NCBI GenBank assembly: GCA_045642925.1
Contig: JAZUJW010000073.1
Coordinates: 1-21,511 of the forward strand
Source: Firm-04 sp045642925
GTDB lineage: Bacteria > Bacillota > Clostridia > Oscillospirales > Ruminococcaceae
DNA length: 21,511 nucleotides
Reading direction: 5' to 3'
Shown here: piece by piece, positions 8,401 through 15,382 of the stretch
How positions within the stretch are numbered: position 1 is the first letter of the stretch
Layout of the letters: every line of letters starts with the position of its first letter
Translations under genes and position numbers: made by a program
Notes under the pieces: model-generated
Database searches by the model: none
What the model was told of the DNA's origin: nothing
Seen by the model: the letters and a program-made list of their open reading frames with translations, nothing else

Positions 8401-8913
8401 AGAAAGTTTGACTGTTTCCAGAGAAGTACAGTTATAGAATGCCCGCGCATCAATGTGCTGTACATTTTCGGGCACTGTAATTTCCGTCAAATGAGAACAG
8501 CCGGAGAACGTACCGCGTTCGATTGTTTCGATATGAGAGGAGAGCTTGACTTCTCTGAGGGCGGAGCAATTGCAAAATGCCCACATCCCGATGGCTTCGC
8601 AGGAATCGGGAAGCGAAACACTGCGCAAGACCGTGCAGCCATCGAAAGCATTCACGCCGATTTGCTTCAATCCGTTGGAAAACTCAACAGATTCAAGCTC
8701 TGCGCAAAGAGAAAATGCTTTTTCACCGATGGTCATGACAGACGGCGGAATGAATAGGCTGCTGACAGCGGTCATGGAAAAGGCTTCGTCATCAATTTGC
8801 GTAACGTTTTTCGGCACAGAGAGGGTTTCACCCTTCTTGCGGATGCCGAGGCGCTCTAAAGTACCTGCTTCCTCATATTTCAGCAAAACGCCGTTTTTAA
8901 TTTTGAATCCCAT
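5461..8913 (-). CDS. Non-secreted BspA-like LRR protein with charged tail
   Basis: A 1150-residue protein. The frame is open upstream to 9276, but the start is placed at the ATG at 8911-8913, which has AGGAGG 10 nt upstream and a consensus promoter at 8977-9005. From there the protein begins MGFKIKNGVLLKYEEAGTLE with no signal peptide or membrane segment, so it looks cytoplasmic. Residues ~1-755 are tandem LRR_5/BspA-type repeats (I-P-x-x-V-x-x-I-G-x-x-A-F-x-x-C). Residues ~765-1150 are a low-complexity tail rich in Pro, Lys, Glu and Ala with a Lys/Gln-rich run. The tail has two ARRRA-LLDDLP-PDE motifs starting at ~1040 and ~1074. LRR_5 domains are usually binding surfaces; a protein scaffold role inside the cell is inferred. 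It is followed by the DUF1508 gene. Confidence 0.9.
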   Translation of the reverse strand: MGFKIKNGVLLKYEEAGTLERLGIRKKGETLSVPKNVTQIDDEAFSMTAVSSLFIPPSVMTIGEKAFSLCAELESVEFSNGLKQIGVNAFDGCTVLRSVSLPDSCEAIGMWAFCNCSALREVKLSSHIETIERGTFSGCSHLTEITVPENVQHIDARAFYNCTSLETVKLSAGLRTIGREAFAGCSAMTQIYIPETVNEICEDAFAGCTELKTVIIPPSVTKLHPFAFGTTPELKIITTVTGSVAHQFAHEHGIMCYTEKEAGLLRGCNPAFNIEYGILRKYTQEYNVRDIMIPEGVIRIGNHAFEQNKQLISVVIPEGVIEIGSYAFNGCRNLQRIYLPSTLKRIGRFAFRDCPIVEVILPQGMEIVEKNAFQSCTNMRRFYMPDSVKILENEALRDCMSLTELRFSTKLEAIADGVCSGCSSLRIVVIPEGPRYIQQNAFRGCSSLREAYIPDSIIEISGNAFADTPLFRMTGGHYIVGRFLIRADGYSPIPKGVRRIGPRAFERGGLRMAVIPDGVISIGDNAFANCGVLTDVVIPKSVTDIGVDAFAYTPWLSHRTEPYTVAGANILLHANVQQPDADIPIGIRCIGPAAFAQLTIQNVRLPEGLTRIQHGAFSFCEELESVELPSTLREIEGYIFHGCTKLNQVLFREGPSKIGHAMFSSCNNLRSIRLPSTIIEIDNEAFYHSGIERIIIPDGVTRIGQSAFSHCEHLMDIAIPPSVVEIEHNAFTDCPKFRLHAEAGSYAERYARQHSAFMSFVPLNAEGFNIDVPAPAKPTTNAPIPPQRKEAAKPLPADPPFLFELPKSVTARNKAVNTPNVAAARASREADQQKNAKPKPASGERPKMILIPQEHTSSATAESEGAKQKEKIASRLEAAQQAFTPPLPSEFEPVEELADKPLPKVRAMRDKPASVEKREMMSKAAAMQEPPSEKSENASSMNSVDVLEQPVPLDSGMKTAEAPRRSRGFDDNDELNYVMRVRKNLEEARQNSVAFDPNAKLPPVQKPPKASKAEQAEPKKQKKQKKQQPPPKMAKEDAKARRRAELLDDLPELPDEEEKEMRRRAKESPEETKARRRASLLDDLPDIPDEPRTPAAQPASAMEEPDIPKVDEGKPASVPEAPKDAPPVNEEDPFGDIHWNDDQSTFTIRL

Positions 8914-8976
8914 ATGATGTGCGCCTCCTGAAAAATGAATGGTAGGGCAGGAAACGATAATCCTGCATCTTAGTTT

Positions 8977-9005
8977 ATTATAGCATATCTTCTTGAAAAT
9001 ATCAA
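8977..9005 (-). promoter_or_regulatory. Promoter of the LRR-DUF1508 operon
   Basis: TTGATA (9000-9005), 17-nt spacer, TATAAT (8977-8982) on the minus strand. Transcription would start near 8970, about 57 nt before the ATG. Confidence 0.85.
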
Positions 9006-9264
9006 GCATAATCGGTCGCTTCTTTTGTAGAAATATTATCGTATTGTTTGTGATATTTGTATATATTCGTAGGCGACCTGTACGAAAATAACTATGAAAA
9101 ACGGTCATATTTACTAAAAAACAAGGCTTTTGAAAACAAATACACGATTTCGAAATATTTCGTAGAACCGTGTAAATGTGAGATATTACGAAGATACACG
9201 CCGAAATTCGCATCCTGAAACAATCACTTTTCGTGCAATATTTTCCCAAAAGCACACGATAAAA
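9006..9264. other. AT-rich intergenic region with nested inverted repeat
   Basis: No gene is seen here. The one clear structure is at 9141-9174: an outer TACACG/CGTGTA pair encloses a perfect 12-bp palindrome, CGAAATATTTCG (9151-9162). It lies about 135 bp upstream of the LRR operon promoter and downstream of cotJC, so it could be an operator or chance AT-rich symmetry. Confidence 0.3.
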
Positions 9265-9309
9265 CAAAAGCTGCATCGCGGAAAAATCCGGATGCAGCTT
9301 TTTGTTTGT
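9262..9309 (-). terminator. Terminator of the cotJ operon
   Basis: A 10-bp stem (9268-9277 with 9291-9300) is extended by CGG/CCG inside. On the minus strand it is followed by TTTTGTTTT; it lies immediately after the cotJC stop codon. Confidence 0.85.
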
Positions 9310-9948
9310 TCAGCGCTTCATGGCGTGCGTGAAACAGCTTTGGTCGTAGGATGTGTTGAAGGCGTAGGGGTTATTGGGATAGCGGGAATCTTTCAGCAAT
9401 TTGTCCTGAATCAGGCGCATTCCCTCACCGAACCGCTGAAAATGCACGATTTCCCGTTCACGCAGGAATCGAATTACATCGCGCACATCGGGGTCATCTG
9501 CGAGGCGGAGGATGTTGTCGTAGGTGGTGCGGGCTTTTTGTTCCGCGCCCATATCTTCGCTGAGGTCGGTGATGGCATCTCCTGTGGACTGGAGCGTTTC
9601 CACGGAAAAAGGCACACCGGATGCGGATACAGGGTAGATACCGATGGTATGGTCAACGAAATAGTCGGCAAAGCCCTGTGCTTCGAGTTGTTCGGGAGAA
9701 AGCCCTTTGGTCAGTTGGCAGACAAGGGCAGAAATCATCTCCATGTGAGAAAGTTCCTCAACGCCGATGTCTGTGAGCAAGCCTTGCAATTCACGCAGGG
9801 GCATGGTGTAGCGCTGATTGAGGTAGCGCATGGAAGCGCCAAGTTCGCCGTCAGGGCCGCCAAGCTGTGTGATGACCATTTTGGCAAGTCTGGCGTTCGG
9901 GCGGGAGATTTTCACGGGATATTCCAGTGTTTTCTCGTATTGAAACAT
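9310..9948 (-). CDS. cotJC: Spore coat protein CotJC, Mn-catalase family
   Basis: A 212-residue protein of the CotJC/manganese catalase family. It opens with the family signature YEKTLEYPVKISRPNARLAK and keeps all five residues expected to bind the dimanganese site: Glu35 (GELGAS), Glu65 and His68 (EELSH), Glu136 (AEQKA) and His169 (REIVH). This supports a bound dimetal centre and possibly H2O2 breakdown; in spore formers CotJC is a coat component. A GGAGG box in the end of cotJB precedes the ATG. The gene begins 3 nt after the cotJB stop, so translation is probably coupled. The C-terminus (~185-212) is slightly longer than I expect for minimal family members. Confidence 0.95.
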   Translation of the reverse strand: MFQYEKTLEYPVKISRPNARLAKMVITQLGGPDGELGASMRYLNQRYTMPLRELQGLLTDIGVEELSHMEMISALVCQLTKGLSPEQLEAQGFADYFVDHTIGIYPVSASGVPFSVETLQSTGDAITDLSEDMGAEQKARTTYDNILRLADDPDVRDVIRFLREREIVHFQRFGEGMRLIQDKLLKDSRYPNNPYAFNTSYDQSCFTHAMKR

Positions 9949-9951
9949 GAT

Positions 9952-10239
9952 TTACGCCTCCTTTTCCCATGGCCAGGCGGTCTGTGCCCATGCCGACCAG
10001 CCGTTGGGGGACTGAGGGATATCGCACTGCCGCAGAGCGCCGAAGCGTTGTGCGTAGGCGGACATGGCGGCTTCGAGTGCTTCTGCCTGCATGGTGTAGT
10101 GGGCGAGCGCGTCTTCGCAGTCGGGGTGGGTGTCGAGGTAGAGGGCGAGGTCGCGCATGGTGAAGCCGCTGGCGTGGATGAGCTTCAGGAGTTCATCCCT
10201 TGGCATTTGCGAAAAAGACGCTTGTGACTGCATTTCCAT
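9952..10239 (-). CDS. cotJB: Spore coat protein CotJB
   Basis: A 95-residue CotJB-type protein. The family core is plain: DELLKLIHASGFTMRDLALY, then LDTHPDCEDALAHY, and the C-terminal Trp-rich end (NGWSAWAQTAWPWEKEA). The ATG at 10237-10239 is chosen over a GTG at 10248 because AGGAGG (10248-10253) lies 8 nt before the ATG and overlaps the GTG. With this start the gene overlaps the end of cotJA by 47 nt. CotJB is a small spore-coat or coat-associated protein made in the mother cell in Bacillus and needs its cotJ partners; its chemistry is not known. Confidence 0.92.
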   Translation of the reverse strand: MEMQSQASFSQMPRDELLKLIHASGFTMRDLALYLDTHPDCEDALAHYTMQAEALEAAMSAYAQRFGALRQCDIPQSPNGWSAWAQTAWPWEKEA

Positions 10240-10414
10240 CTGCCGCACCTCCTTTCTGCATGATGAACGGCTTCACAAGGCTGGGGAAGACCGTACCTGC
10301 TTCGAGGGCATCACAGGGGGGCATGGGTGTTTCCCAGTATTGCCACGGGACGTAGGCGGCGGCGAGTGTGACGGACGCGGGGAAGGCAGGGATTTCGTTG
10401 GGATTACCGCGCAT
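10193..10414 (-). CDS. cotJA: Spore coat-associated protein CotJA
   Basis: A 73-residue protein with the CotJA core at residues ~17-51: AAAYVPWQYWETPMPPCDAL, then EAGTVFPSLVKPF. This is the short Tyr-Val-Pro-x-Gln ... Gly-Thr-x-Phe-Pro-x-Leu pattern of the family. AAGGAG lies 9 nt before the ATG. It is first in the cotJABC operon. The last ~20 residues (GGAADGNAVTSVFFANAKG) do not look conserved and are encoded in the stretch that overlaps the start of cotJB. In Bacillus the operon is sigma-E dependent; I could not identify a convincing sigma-E promoter here. A 6-bp GTGCGG/CCGCAC hairpin lies in the leader at 10448-10466. Confidence 0.88.
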   Translation of the reverse strand: MRGNPNEIPAFPASVTLAAAYVPWQYWETPMPPCDALEAGTVFPSLVKPFIMQKGGAADGNAVTSVFFANAKG

Positions 10415-10614
10415 AGCTGACAGCTCCTTTCAGGATGATATCGGGATGTGCGGCGGTTTACCGCACGGTATAGGATATGCAGCAGCGGCAGAAAGTGACA
10501 CGATTCGCACAAGGCAGAAAAGCAATTTTCGATGCGGATGCCAAAGAGAATAGATATCCTTTGGAATCTGCAATAAAACAGCCCGATTCATTTCTGAAAA
10601 AAATATAGGAACCA

Positions 10615-10643
10615 TTGACAATTGCGCCTTGATATGTTATGAT
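10615..10643 (+). promoter_or_regulatory. Promoter of the SUKH-domain gene
   Basis: TTGACA (10615-10620), 17-nt spacer, TATGAT (10638-10643). Transcription would start near 10650, leaving a ~30-nt leader with the AAAGGAG site. Confidence 0.85.
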
Positions 10644-10679
10644 TAAATCATACTTTCTAATGGGAAAGGAGCTGGATCT

Positions 10680-12134
10680 ATGGATGCCCAACTGACACAA
10701 CTGCAAACTTTAGAACAAGCCAAAGAACTTCTCTTGCAGTACGACATGGATGTTAATAATCTGAAAAAATCTGTACCGTCCGAAGTATTTACGCAATATC
10801 AGTCATTGACCAGCGAACATCACGTCCTGATGGAATGGACGTGTGAATATTGCCGCCCATTGCTGCAAACTTTGATTGACGGCGCTGTTGATAATTACGT
10901 TGTGATTCTGAGCAAAGTCGCAGAACTGACCTATGAATTCGGCGGTCAGGATATCCTTCTGGATCTTTTCTCTGCTGCATGGTTCAAAGTGCTGGAATCT
11001 GCTGAGCCGCCTTTGCGCATCGGCAGTGTGACGCGCTTTCTCAATACCTGCCTCAGCCGCATGGAACCCTCTGTGAAGCCTGAAAAATTGCTCACACTGA
11101 TGGAAAAAACCGAAGCAGCATTTCTCTCCGATGACAAAAATGATGCCCATAGTTCGCTTTATCGTCATTTCTGCGAATGCAGCGAGAAGATTCGCCGCAT
11201 TCAGCCTGATGCGCCGACACCCTTTGCGTTCGTCAAAACAGAGCCGCATCTTTTGGAGATCATTCGGGAAAGATTGCTGGAAAAACTTGGCTCTACGGAT
11301 GCAGTCAAGCAGTATACAGCAGAACTCAACTGCGCTTATGGTGTACAGAATAATATCCTGTTTCTGACTGCGAATTCGAATGCCGCTTTCGGCAATTATA
11401 TTCGCTCCCCTGAAAATGTACGCTTTCTTGCGGTTTTCCCGAAGAGTGAAACCGTGAAAGCATTTTCGTGCAGCGTGCGCAGCAACGGCACACTCGAACC
11501 GCAGAACACAGAAGTTCCTTCCGAGATGATCTCGCTGCTTACGGATGCCATTGCAGTGTTCCGCAGCATTCCTGCCCGCAGCGCATTCTTTCAGGCACAG
11601 GGCGATACCAAACAGTGGATCGCCGAAATCGAAGCTTGTGACCGGGCTTTTCAGTCGCAATTCCCTCCGCTTCTGCGCGATATTTACGCACAGATCCCCG
11701 ATTGCAGCATTCGTCCGGAACTGACACGGCTGGTAGATGCCGCAGAAAAACAGGCACTCCACTATGGAATGCAGCACGCGATTTTTCAAGCACCTGCGTC
11801 TGAACTGCAATTGGCTTCATGGGAACTGAAATTCTGTACGCAGCTTCCTGCCGAATATCAGGAATTGCTTTGCTTTGCAAATGGCGTGGAAATGCCGAGC
11901 GGTACAACATTTTATGCACTGAAAGACATCCGACAGACGGATGATGTACGGGAACATTCGGAAAATACCAACGGCTATCTTTGCCTCGGGTATGTGCGTG
12001 CCGAAGATGACGTGCTGCTGCTGCGCAAATCGGATGGTGTGTTTGCAGAGTATTATCAGGGCAGAATCTATGAACACGGTTCCTTTGCACGAATGATGAA
12101 AAATACACTGGACAGGGAATGGAACGATTTCTGA
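10680..12134 (+). CDS. Unknown protein with C-terminal SUKH-like domain
   Basis: A 484-residue soluble protein without signal peptide or membrane segments. Residues ~1-370 are mostly predicted helix, contain several Cys (CEYC, HFCECSEK) and match no family I recognise. Residues ~375-478 look like a SMI1/KNR4 (SUKH) fold: a Trp-x-Leu-x-Phe helix (ASWELKFCTQLPAEYQELLC), then FANGVEMPSGTTFYALKDI, then the LGYVRAEDDVLLLRKSDG strand pair and a C-terminal helix. SUKH domains often serve as immunity proteins against polymorphic toxins, but usually as ~150-residue stand-alone proteins, so a toxin-immunity job is not implied for this large fusion. AAAGGAG precedes the ATG and a consensus promoter drives it alone. 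No toxin gene is adjacent. Confidence 0.65.
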   Translation: MDAQLTQLQTLEQAKELLLQYDMDVNNLKKSVPSEVFTQYQSLTSEHHVLMEWTCEYCRPLLQTLIDGAVDNYVVILSKVAELTYEFGGQDILLDLFSAAWFKVLESAEPPLRIGSVTRFLNTCLSRMEPSVKPEKLLTLMEKTEAAFLSDDKNDAHSSLYRHFCECSEKIRRIQPDAPTPFAFVKTEPHLLEIIRERLLEKLGSTDAVKQYTAELNCAYGVQNNILFLTANSNAAFGNYIRSPENVRFLAVFPKSETVKAFSCSVRSNGTLEPQNTEVPSEMISLLTDAIAVFRSIPARSAFFQAQGDTKQWIAEIEACDRAFQSQFPPLLRDIYAQIPDCSIRPELTRLVDAAEKQALHYGMQHAIFQAPASELQLASWELKFCTQLPAEYQELLCFANGVEMPSGTTFYALKDIRQTDDVREHSENTNGYLCLGYVRAEDDVLLLRKSDGVFAEYYQGRIYEHGSFARMMKNTLDREWNDF

Positions 12135-12178
12135 TACCGCCTGACGAAAAAAGATTTTGCTTTTTGGTGTTTACCCCC

Positions 12179-12207
12179 TTGACAAATGGAAACAAGTGTG
12201 ATATAAT
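12179..12207 (+). promoter_or_regulatory. Promoter of the riboswitch-ATPase transcript
   Basis: A perfect TTGACA (12179-12184), 17-nt spacer, TATAAT (12202-12207). Transcription would start near 12213, exactly at the first base pairs of the riboswitch. Confidence 0.92.
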
Positions 12208-12210
12208 ACA

Positions 12211-12310
12211 TTCTTGCGTAAGGGAGTAGCTACCGTTCAGAATGAACGGATTTCGATGCGTCAAAACCGCTTTGCCTTTGCAAAGCCGCATGAAATTGAA
12301 ACAGCAAGAC
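12211..12310 (+). ncRNA. yybP-ykoY manganese riboswitch aptamer
   Basis: The leader matches the yybP-ykoY class in sequence and shape. P1 pairs TCTTGC (12212-12217) with GCAAGA (12304-12309). The conserved AAGGGAGTAGCTACC follows P1. A 7-bp hairpin covers 12233-12249. A long arm pairs 12250-12260 with 12287-12296 and is capped by a 7-bp GCTTTGC/GCAAAGC helix (12269-12286). The 3' side ends in the family's GCAAGACTTT box. This class binds Mn2+ and turns on Mn export or homeostasis genes, including P-type ATPases. The switch is probably transcriptional: the terminator at 12324-12367 competes with P1. Confidence 0.88.
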
Positions 12311-12323
12311 TTTCGCTTTGCAT

Positions 12324-12368
12324 CCTCCGCCATCTTGGCTTTTTGGACGTAAAGCGGAGGTCTTTTTG
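12324..12368 (+). terminator. Riboswitch-controlled terminator
   Basis: CCTCCGC (12324-12330) pairs with GCGGAGG (12354-12360) and is followed by TCTTTTTG. The GGTCTT on its 3' side could also pair with the AAGACT of the riboswitch P1 strand. This gives a plausible antiterminator, so that Mn2+ binding would favour readthrough into the ATPase gene. Confidence 0.8.
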
Positions 12369-12403
12369 TATTTGCGGTCAACCCGCAGGAAAGGAAGCAG
12401 CTC

Positions 12404-15034
12404 ATGAAACACTATCTCGCATCCACACAGGACGTTTTGCAGGAAGTTCAAAGTACCGTAAACGGACTCACCGCACAGGAGGCAGCAAGCCGTCTTGTCA
12501 AAAACGGTGAAAACAAACTTGCAGAGCCGCCAAAAACACCGCTGATCATGCGATTTCTGGCACAGCTCAAAGACCCCATGATTCTCGTACTGATTGCCGC
12601 CGCTGTCATTTCTGCCATCACAGGCATTATCTCGGAGGGCAAGCTGGACGCAGATGTGTTCATCATCCTCTTTGTCGTCATTGCCAATGCCGTCCTTGGC
12701 GTATATCAGGAAAACAAAGCAGAAGCCGCGATTGCCGCATTGCAGGCGATGAGCGCTTCCCAGAGTAAGGTGATTCGTGACGGCGATTTGCAGATCGTGG
12801 AAAGCCGTTCACTGGTTGTCGGTGATGTTGTGGCACTGGAAGCAGGCGACAGCGTTCCTGCTGACTGCCGTATTCTTGAATCTGCCGCCCTCAAAGCAGA
12901 AGAATCTGCGCTGACGGGTGAAAGCGTTGCCTGCGATAAGGACAGCGATACACTCAGCGGCGAAGAAGTTCCGCTTGGTGACCGCAAAAATATGCTCTAC
13001 ATGGGCTCCAGTATTGCTTATGGCCGTGCGACCGCAGTGGTCGTGGCAACAGGCATGGCAACCGAAATGGGTAAAATTGCGGGTGCGATCGCAAGTGCGG
13101 AAGATGACCAGACACCGCTCCAGAAAAAGCTTTCTCAGCTCAGTAAGATTCTCTCTTTCGCTGTACTTGGCATCTGCGTGGTCATTCTGATTCTCAGTGT
13201 GGTGCAGAAGCTCACAAAGGGCGAAGCACTCACTGTTCCTGCATTCCTTGATTCGTTCATGATTGCTGTTTCGCTTGCCGTTGCGGCAATTCCGGAAGGT
13301 CTGGCGGCAGTTGTTACCGTGGTGCTTTCCATTGGTGTCACCAATATGTCCAAGCGTGGTGCGGTCATTCGTAAGCTGACTGCCGTAGAAGCGTTGGGTT
13401 GTGCAGAGGTCATTTGCTCTGACAAAACAGGTACACTGACCCAGAACAAAATGACCGTCGTTGAACACGTTGCAGAAGATGAACAGCTTCTCGGTCAGGC
13501 AATGGCACTTTGCTGTGACGCATCGCTCAATCAGGACGATACCGTTGCAGGCGAACCGACCGAAGCCGCTTTGGTCGCATATGCAAACACCATTGGTCTG
13601 AAAAAGTATCAGCTCGAAGAAAAATATCCCCGTATTGCAGAAGCACCGTTTGACTCCATGCGTAAGATGATGTCTACCGTACATCGGACTGAACAGGGAC
13701 TTGTACAGTACACAAAGGGTGCGCCGGATGAAGTACTTCGCTGCTGTACTTCCATTCTTGAACACGGCGCAGTTCGTCCGATGACCGATGCTGACCGCAA
13801 GAATATTCTGGATTCCAATAAAAACATGGCAGACCGTGCGCTGCGTGTGCTGATGGCTGCATATCGTGAATATGATGCACTTCCTGCGGAAATCAAACCC
13901 GCAAGCCTTGAACATGACCTTATTTACATCGGCATGACAGGTATGATCGACCCTGTTCGTCCGGAAGTCAAAGCCGCGATCGGTCTTTGCAGGGAAGCAG
14001 GCATTCGTCCTATCATGATTACGGGTGACCACCGTGATACTGCCGTAGCAATTGCAAAAGAACTCGGCATTTTGCAGGATGGACAGAAGGCGCTGACAGG
14101 TGCAGAGCTTTCCAAGATCCCTGATGAAGAATTCAACGAAACCGTTAAAAACTACAGTGTTTATGCGCGTGTGCAGCCTGAGCATAAGGTGCGTATTGTC
14201 AATGCATGGCGTGGACAGGGCAAGATTGCCGCAATGACCGGTGATGGTGTCAATGATGCGCCGTCCATCAAGTCTGCGGATATCGGTGTCGGCATGGGCA
14301 TTACGGGTACGGATGTCACGAAGAATGTAGCTGACATGGTACTGACGGATGACAACTTTGCGACGATTGTTGGCGCAGTCGAAGAAGGCAGACGTATTTA
14401 CGATAATATCCGCAAGGCAATTCAATTCCTGCTTTCCAGTAACCTGAGCGAAGTGCTGTGTATTCTCGTTGCGACACTTGGTCTGGGCAGTCTGACGGGT
14501 GGTGCGTTCACCATCTTCAAGCCTGTGCATTTGCTTTGGATCAACTTGATTTCCGACTGTTTCCCTGCAATTGCGCTTGGTATGGAAGCGGCTGAACATG
14601 GTATTATGAACCGCAAGCCGCGTGACAGCAAAGCACACATTTTCGCAGATGGTCTTGGTATCAATCTGTTGTGGCAGGGTACTGCAATTGCTGTATTGAC
14701 GTTGATTTCGTATGTGATTGGTGCACAGACCTCTCCGGAGGCGGGCAGCACGATGGCATTCATGACGCTGTCGTTCTGTGAGATGTTCCATGCATGGAAC
14801 ATGAGAAGTTTGCAGGGTTCGATTTTCAAGATGGGTTCGCACAATAAGATGCTGGTATTTGCGATTGCGTTTTCGTTTGTGCTGAGTGTACCTGTGTTGT
14901 TGGTACCTGCATTGCAGGGTATTTTCTCGCTGGCGGCGCTGACACCGATGCAATATCTGGTGGGTGCGTTGTTGGCAGCAGCGATTGTGCCGTTGGTTGA
15001 AGTTGTAAAAGCGATTCAGCGTCACAGCAAATAA
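12404..15034 (+). CDS. P2-type cation-transporting ATPase (Mn2+/Ca2+ type)
   Basis: An 876-residue, apparently complete P2-type ATPase of the SERCA/PMR1-like class. Visible elements in order: N-terminal cation-ATPase domain (~5-75), actuator motif TGES (171-174), PEGL in M4 (297-300), phosphorylation site DKTGTLT (Asp340), TGD (540-542), hinge TGDGVND (612-618), M5 SSNLSEV and M6 NLISD, then the C-terminal membrane domain to ~870. The M4 Glu, the M5 Asn/Glu and the M6 Asn/Asp fit a Ca2+ or Mn2+ site. The Mn2+ riboswitch upstream points to manganese export, with Ca2+ as a possible second substrate. AGGAAAGG sits 9 nt before the ATG. The gene is transcribed alone. Confidence 0.93.
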   Translation: MKHYLASTQDVLQEVQSTVNGLTAQEAASRLVKNGENKLAEPPKTPLIMRFLAQLKDPMILVLIAAAVISAITGIISEGKLDADVFIILFVVIANAVLGVYQENKAEAAIAALQAMSASQSKVIRDGDLQIVESRSLVVGDVVALEAGDSVPADCRILESAALKAEESALTGESVACDKDSDTLSGEEVPLGDRKNMLYMGSSIAYGRATAVVVATGMATEMGKIAGAIASAEDDQTPLQKKLSQLSKILSFAVLGICVVILILSVVQKLTKGEALTVPAFLDSFMIAVSLAVAAIPEGLAAVVTVVLSIGVTNMSKRGAVIRKLTAVEALGCAEVICSDKTGTLTQNKMTVVEHVAEDEQLLGQAMALCCDASLNQDDTVAGEPTEAALVAYANTIGLKKYQLEEKYPRIAEAPFDSMRKMMSTVHRTEQGLVQYTKGAPDEVLRCCTSILEHGAVRPMTDADRKNILDSNKNMADRALRVLMAAYREYDALPAEIKPASLEHDLIYIGMTGMIDPVRPEVKAAIGLCREAGIRPIMITGDHRDTAVAIAKELGILQDGQKALTGAELSKIPDEEFNETVKNYSVYARVQPEHKVRIVNAWRGQGKIAAMTGDGVNDAPSIKSADIGVGMGITGTDVTKNVADMVLTDDNFATIVGAVEEGRRIYDNIRKAIQFLLSSNLSEVLCILVATLGLGSLTGGAFTIFKPVHLLWINLISDCFPAIALGMEAAEHGIMNRKPRDSKAHIFADGLGINLLWQGTAIAVLTLISYVIGAQTSPEAGSTMAFMTLSFCEMFHAWNMRSLQGSIFKMGSHNKMLVFAIAFSFVLSVPVLLVPALQGIFSLAALTPMQYLVGALLAAAIVPLVEVVKAIQRHSK

Positions 15035-15042
15035 GCGTATTT

Positions 15043-15372
15043 CCGTAACTATCCGGCTATGCACGCGAAGCGCGAAATTCCCTTTTCGTCCTATCTAATC
15101 AGGAAGGGTTTTTCTTTCGTGTCGTACCTGACATAAATTTAGAGGCAAGAGAACTGCGTTTACCGGTTCTCTTGCCTCTTTGTCTTTCAATCGGGTTCCC
15201 CCATACCCTCTCCTGATTCGTTGTAAGGAAACAGGGGTGTTTCGCGCTCTGCGGTGCAGACTGCTTGCAGTCTGTTGGCGTCCGGAGACGCTGCCTCTGG
15301 ACTCAGCGATTTTTTGAAAAAAATCGAGTAAAACTTTCATTTCGCTTCGCGTGCATAGCCGGATAGTTACGG
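15043..15372. mobile_element. 330-bp element with 30-bp terminal inverted repeats
   Basis: The first 30 bases (15043-15072) are the exact reverse complement of the last 30 (15343-15372). Similarity continues inward as GAAAT/ATTTC after a 2-nt indel. The inside is rich in hairpins: a branched terminator-like fold (15081-15116), a 14-bp perfect stem (15141-15179), CAGACTGC/GCAGTCTG (~15257-15274), GCGTC/GACGC, and an A/T-rich stem at 15307-15326. An 81-codon open frame on the minus strand (15095-15340) has no ribosome binding site or family and is probably not a gene. No transposase is encoded and no clear target duplication is seen. It resembles a MITE-like or repeat element sitting between two convergent genes. 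Confidence 0.6.
15141..15187 (+). terminator. Strong hairpin terminator inside the inverted-repeat element
   Basis: A perfect 14-bp stem (15141-15154 with 15166-15179) with an 11-nt loop is followed by TTGTCTTTC. It could serve as the terminator of the ATPase gene that ends at 15034, or be an internal part of the 330-bp element. Confidence 0.65.
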
Positions 15373-15382
15373 TGAAACTTGA

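Noticed and set aside
10415..10500. Sigma-E type promoter for cotJABC
   Set aside because: Only a partial -10 match (CATATCCT) with no convincing -35 at the right spacing; not enough to call.
12809..15064. 751-codon minus-strand frame opposite the ATPase gene
   Set aside because: It is antisense to a complete P-type ATPase with all motifs, has no ribosome binding site and begins within the inverted-repeat element.
15095..15340. 81-codon minus-strand frame in the inverted-repeat element
   Set aside because: No ribosome binding site, no recognised domain, and it crosses several strong hairpins; better explained as part of the repeat.
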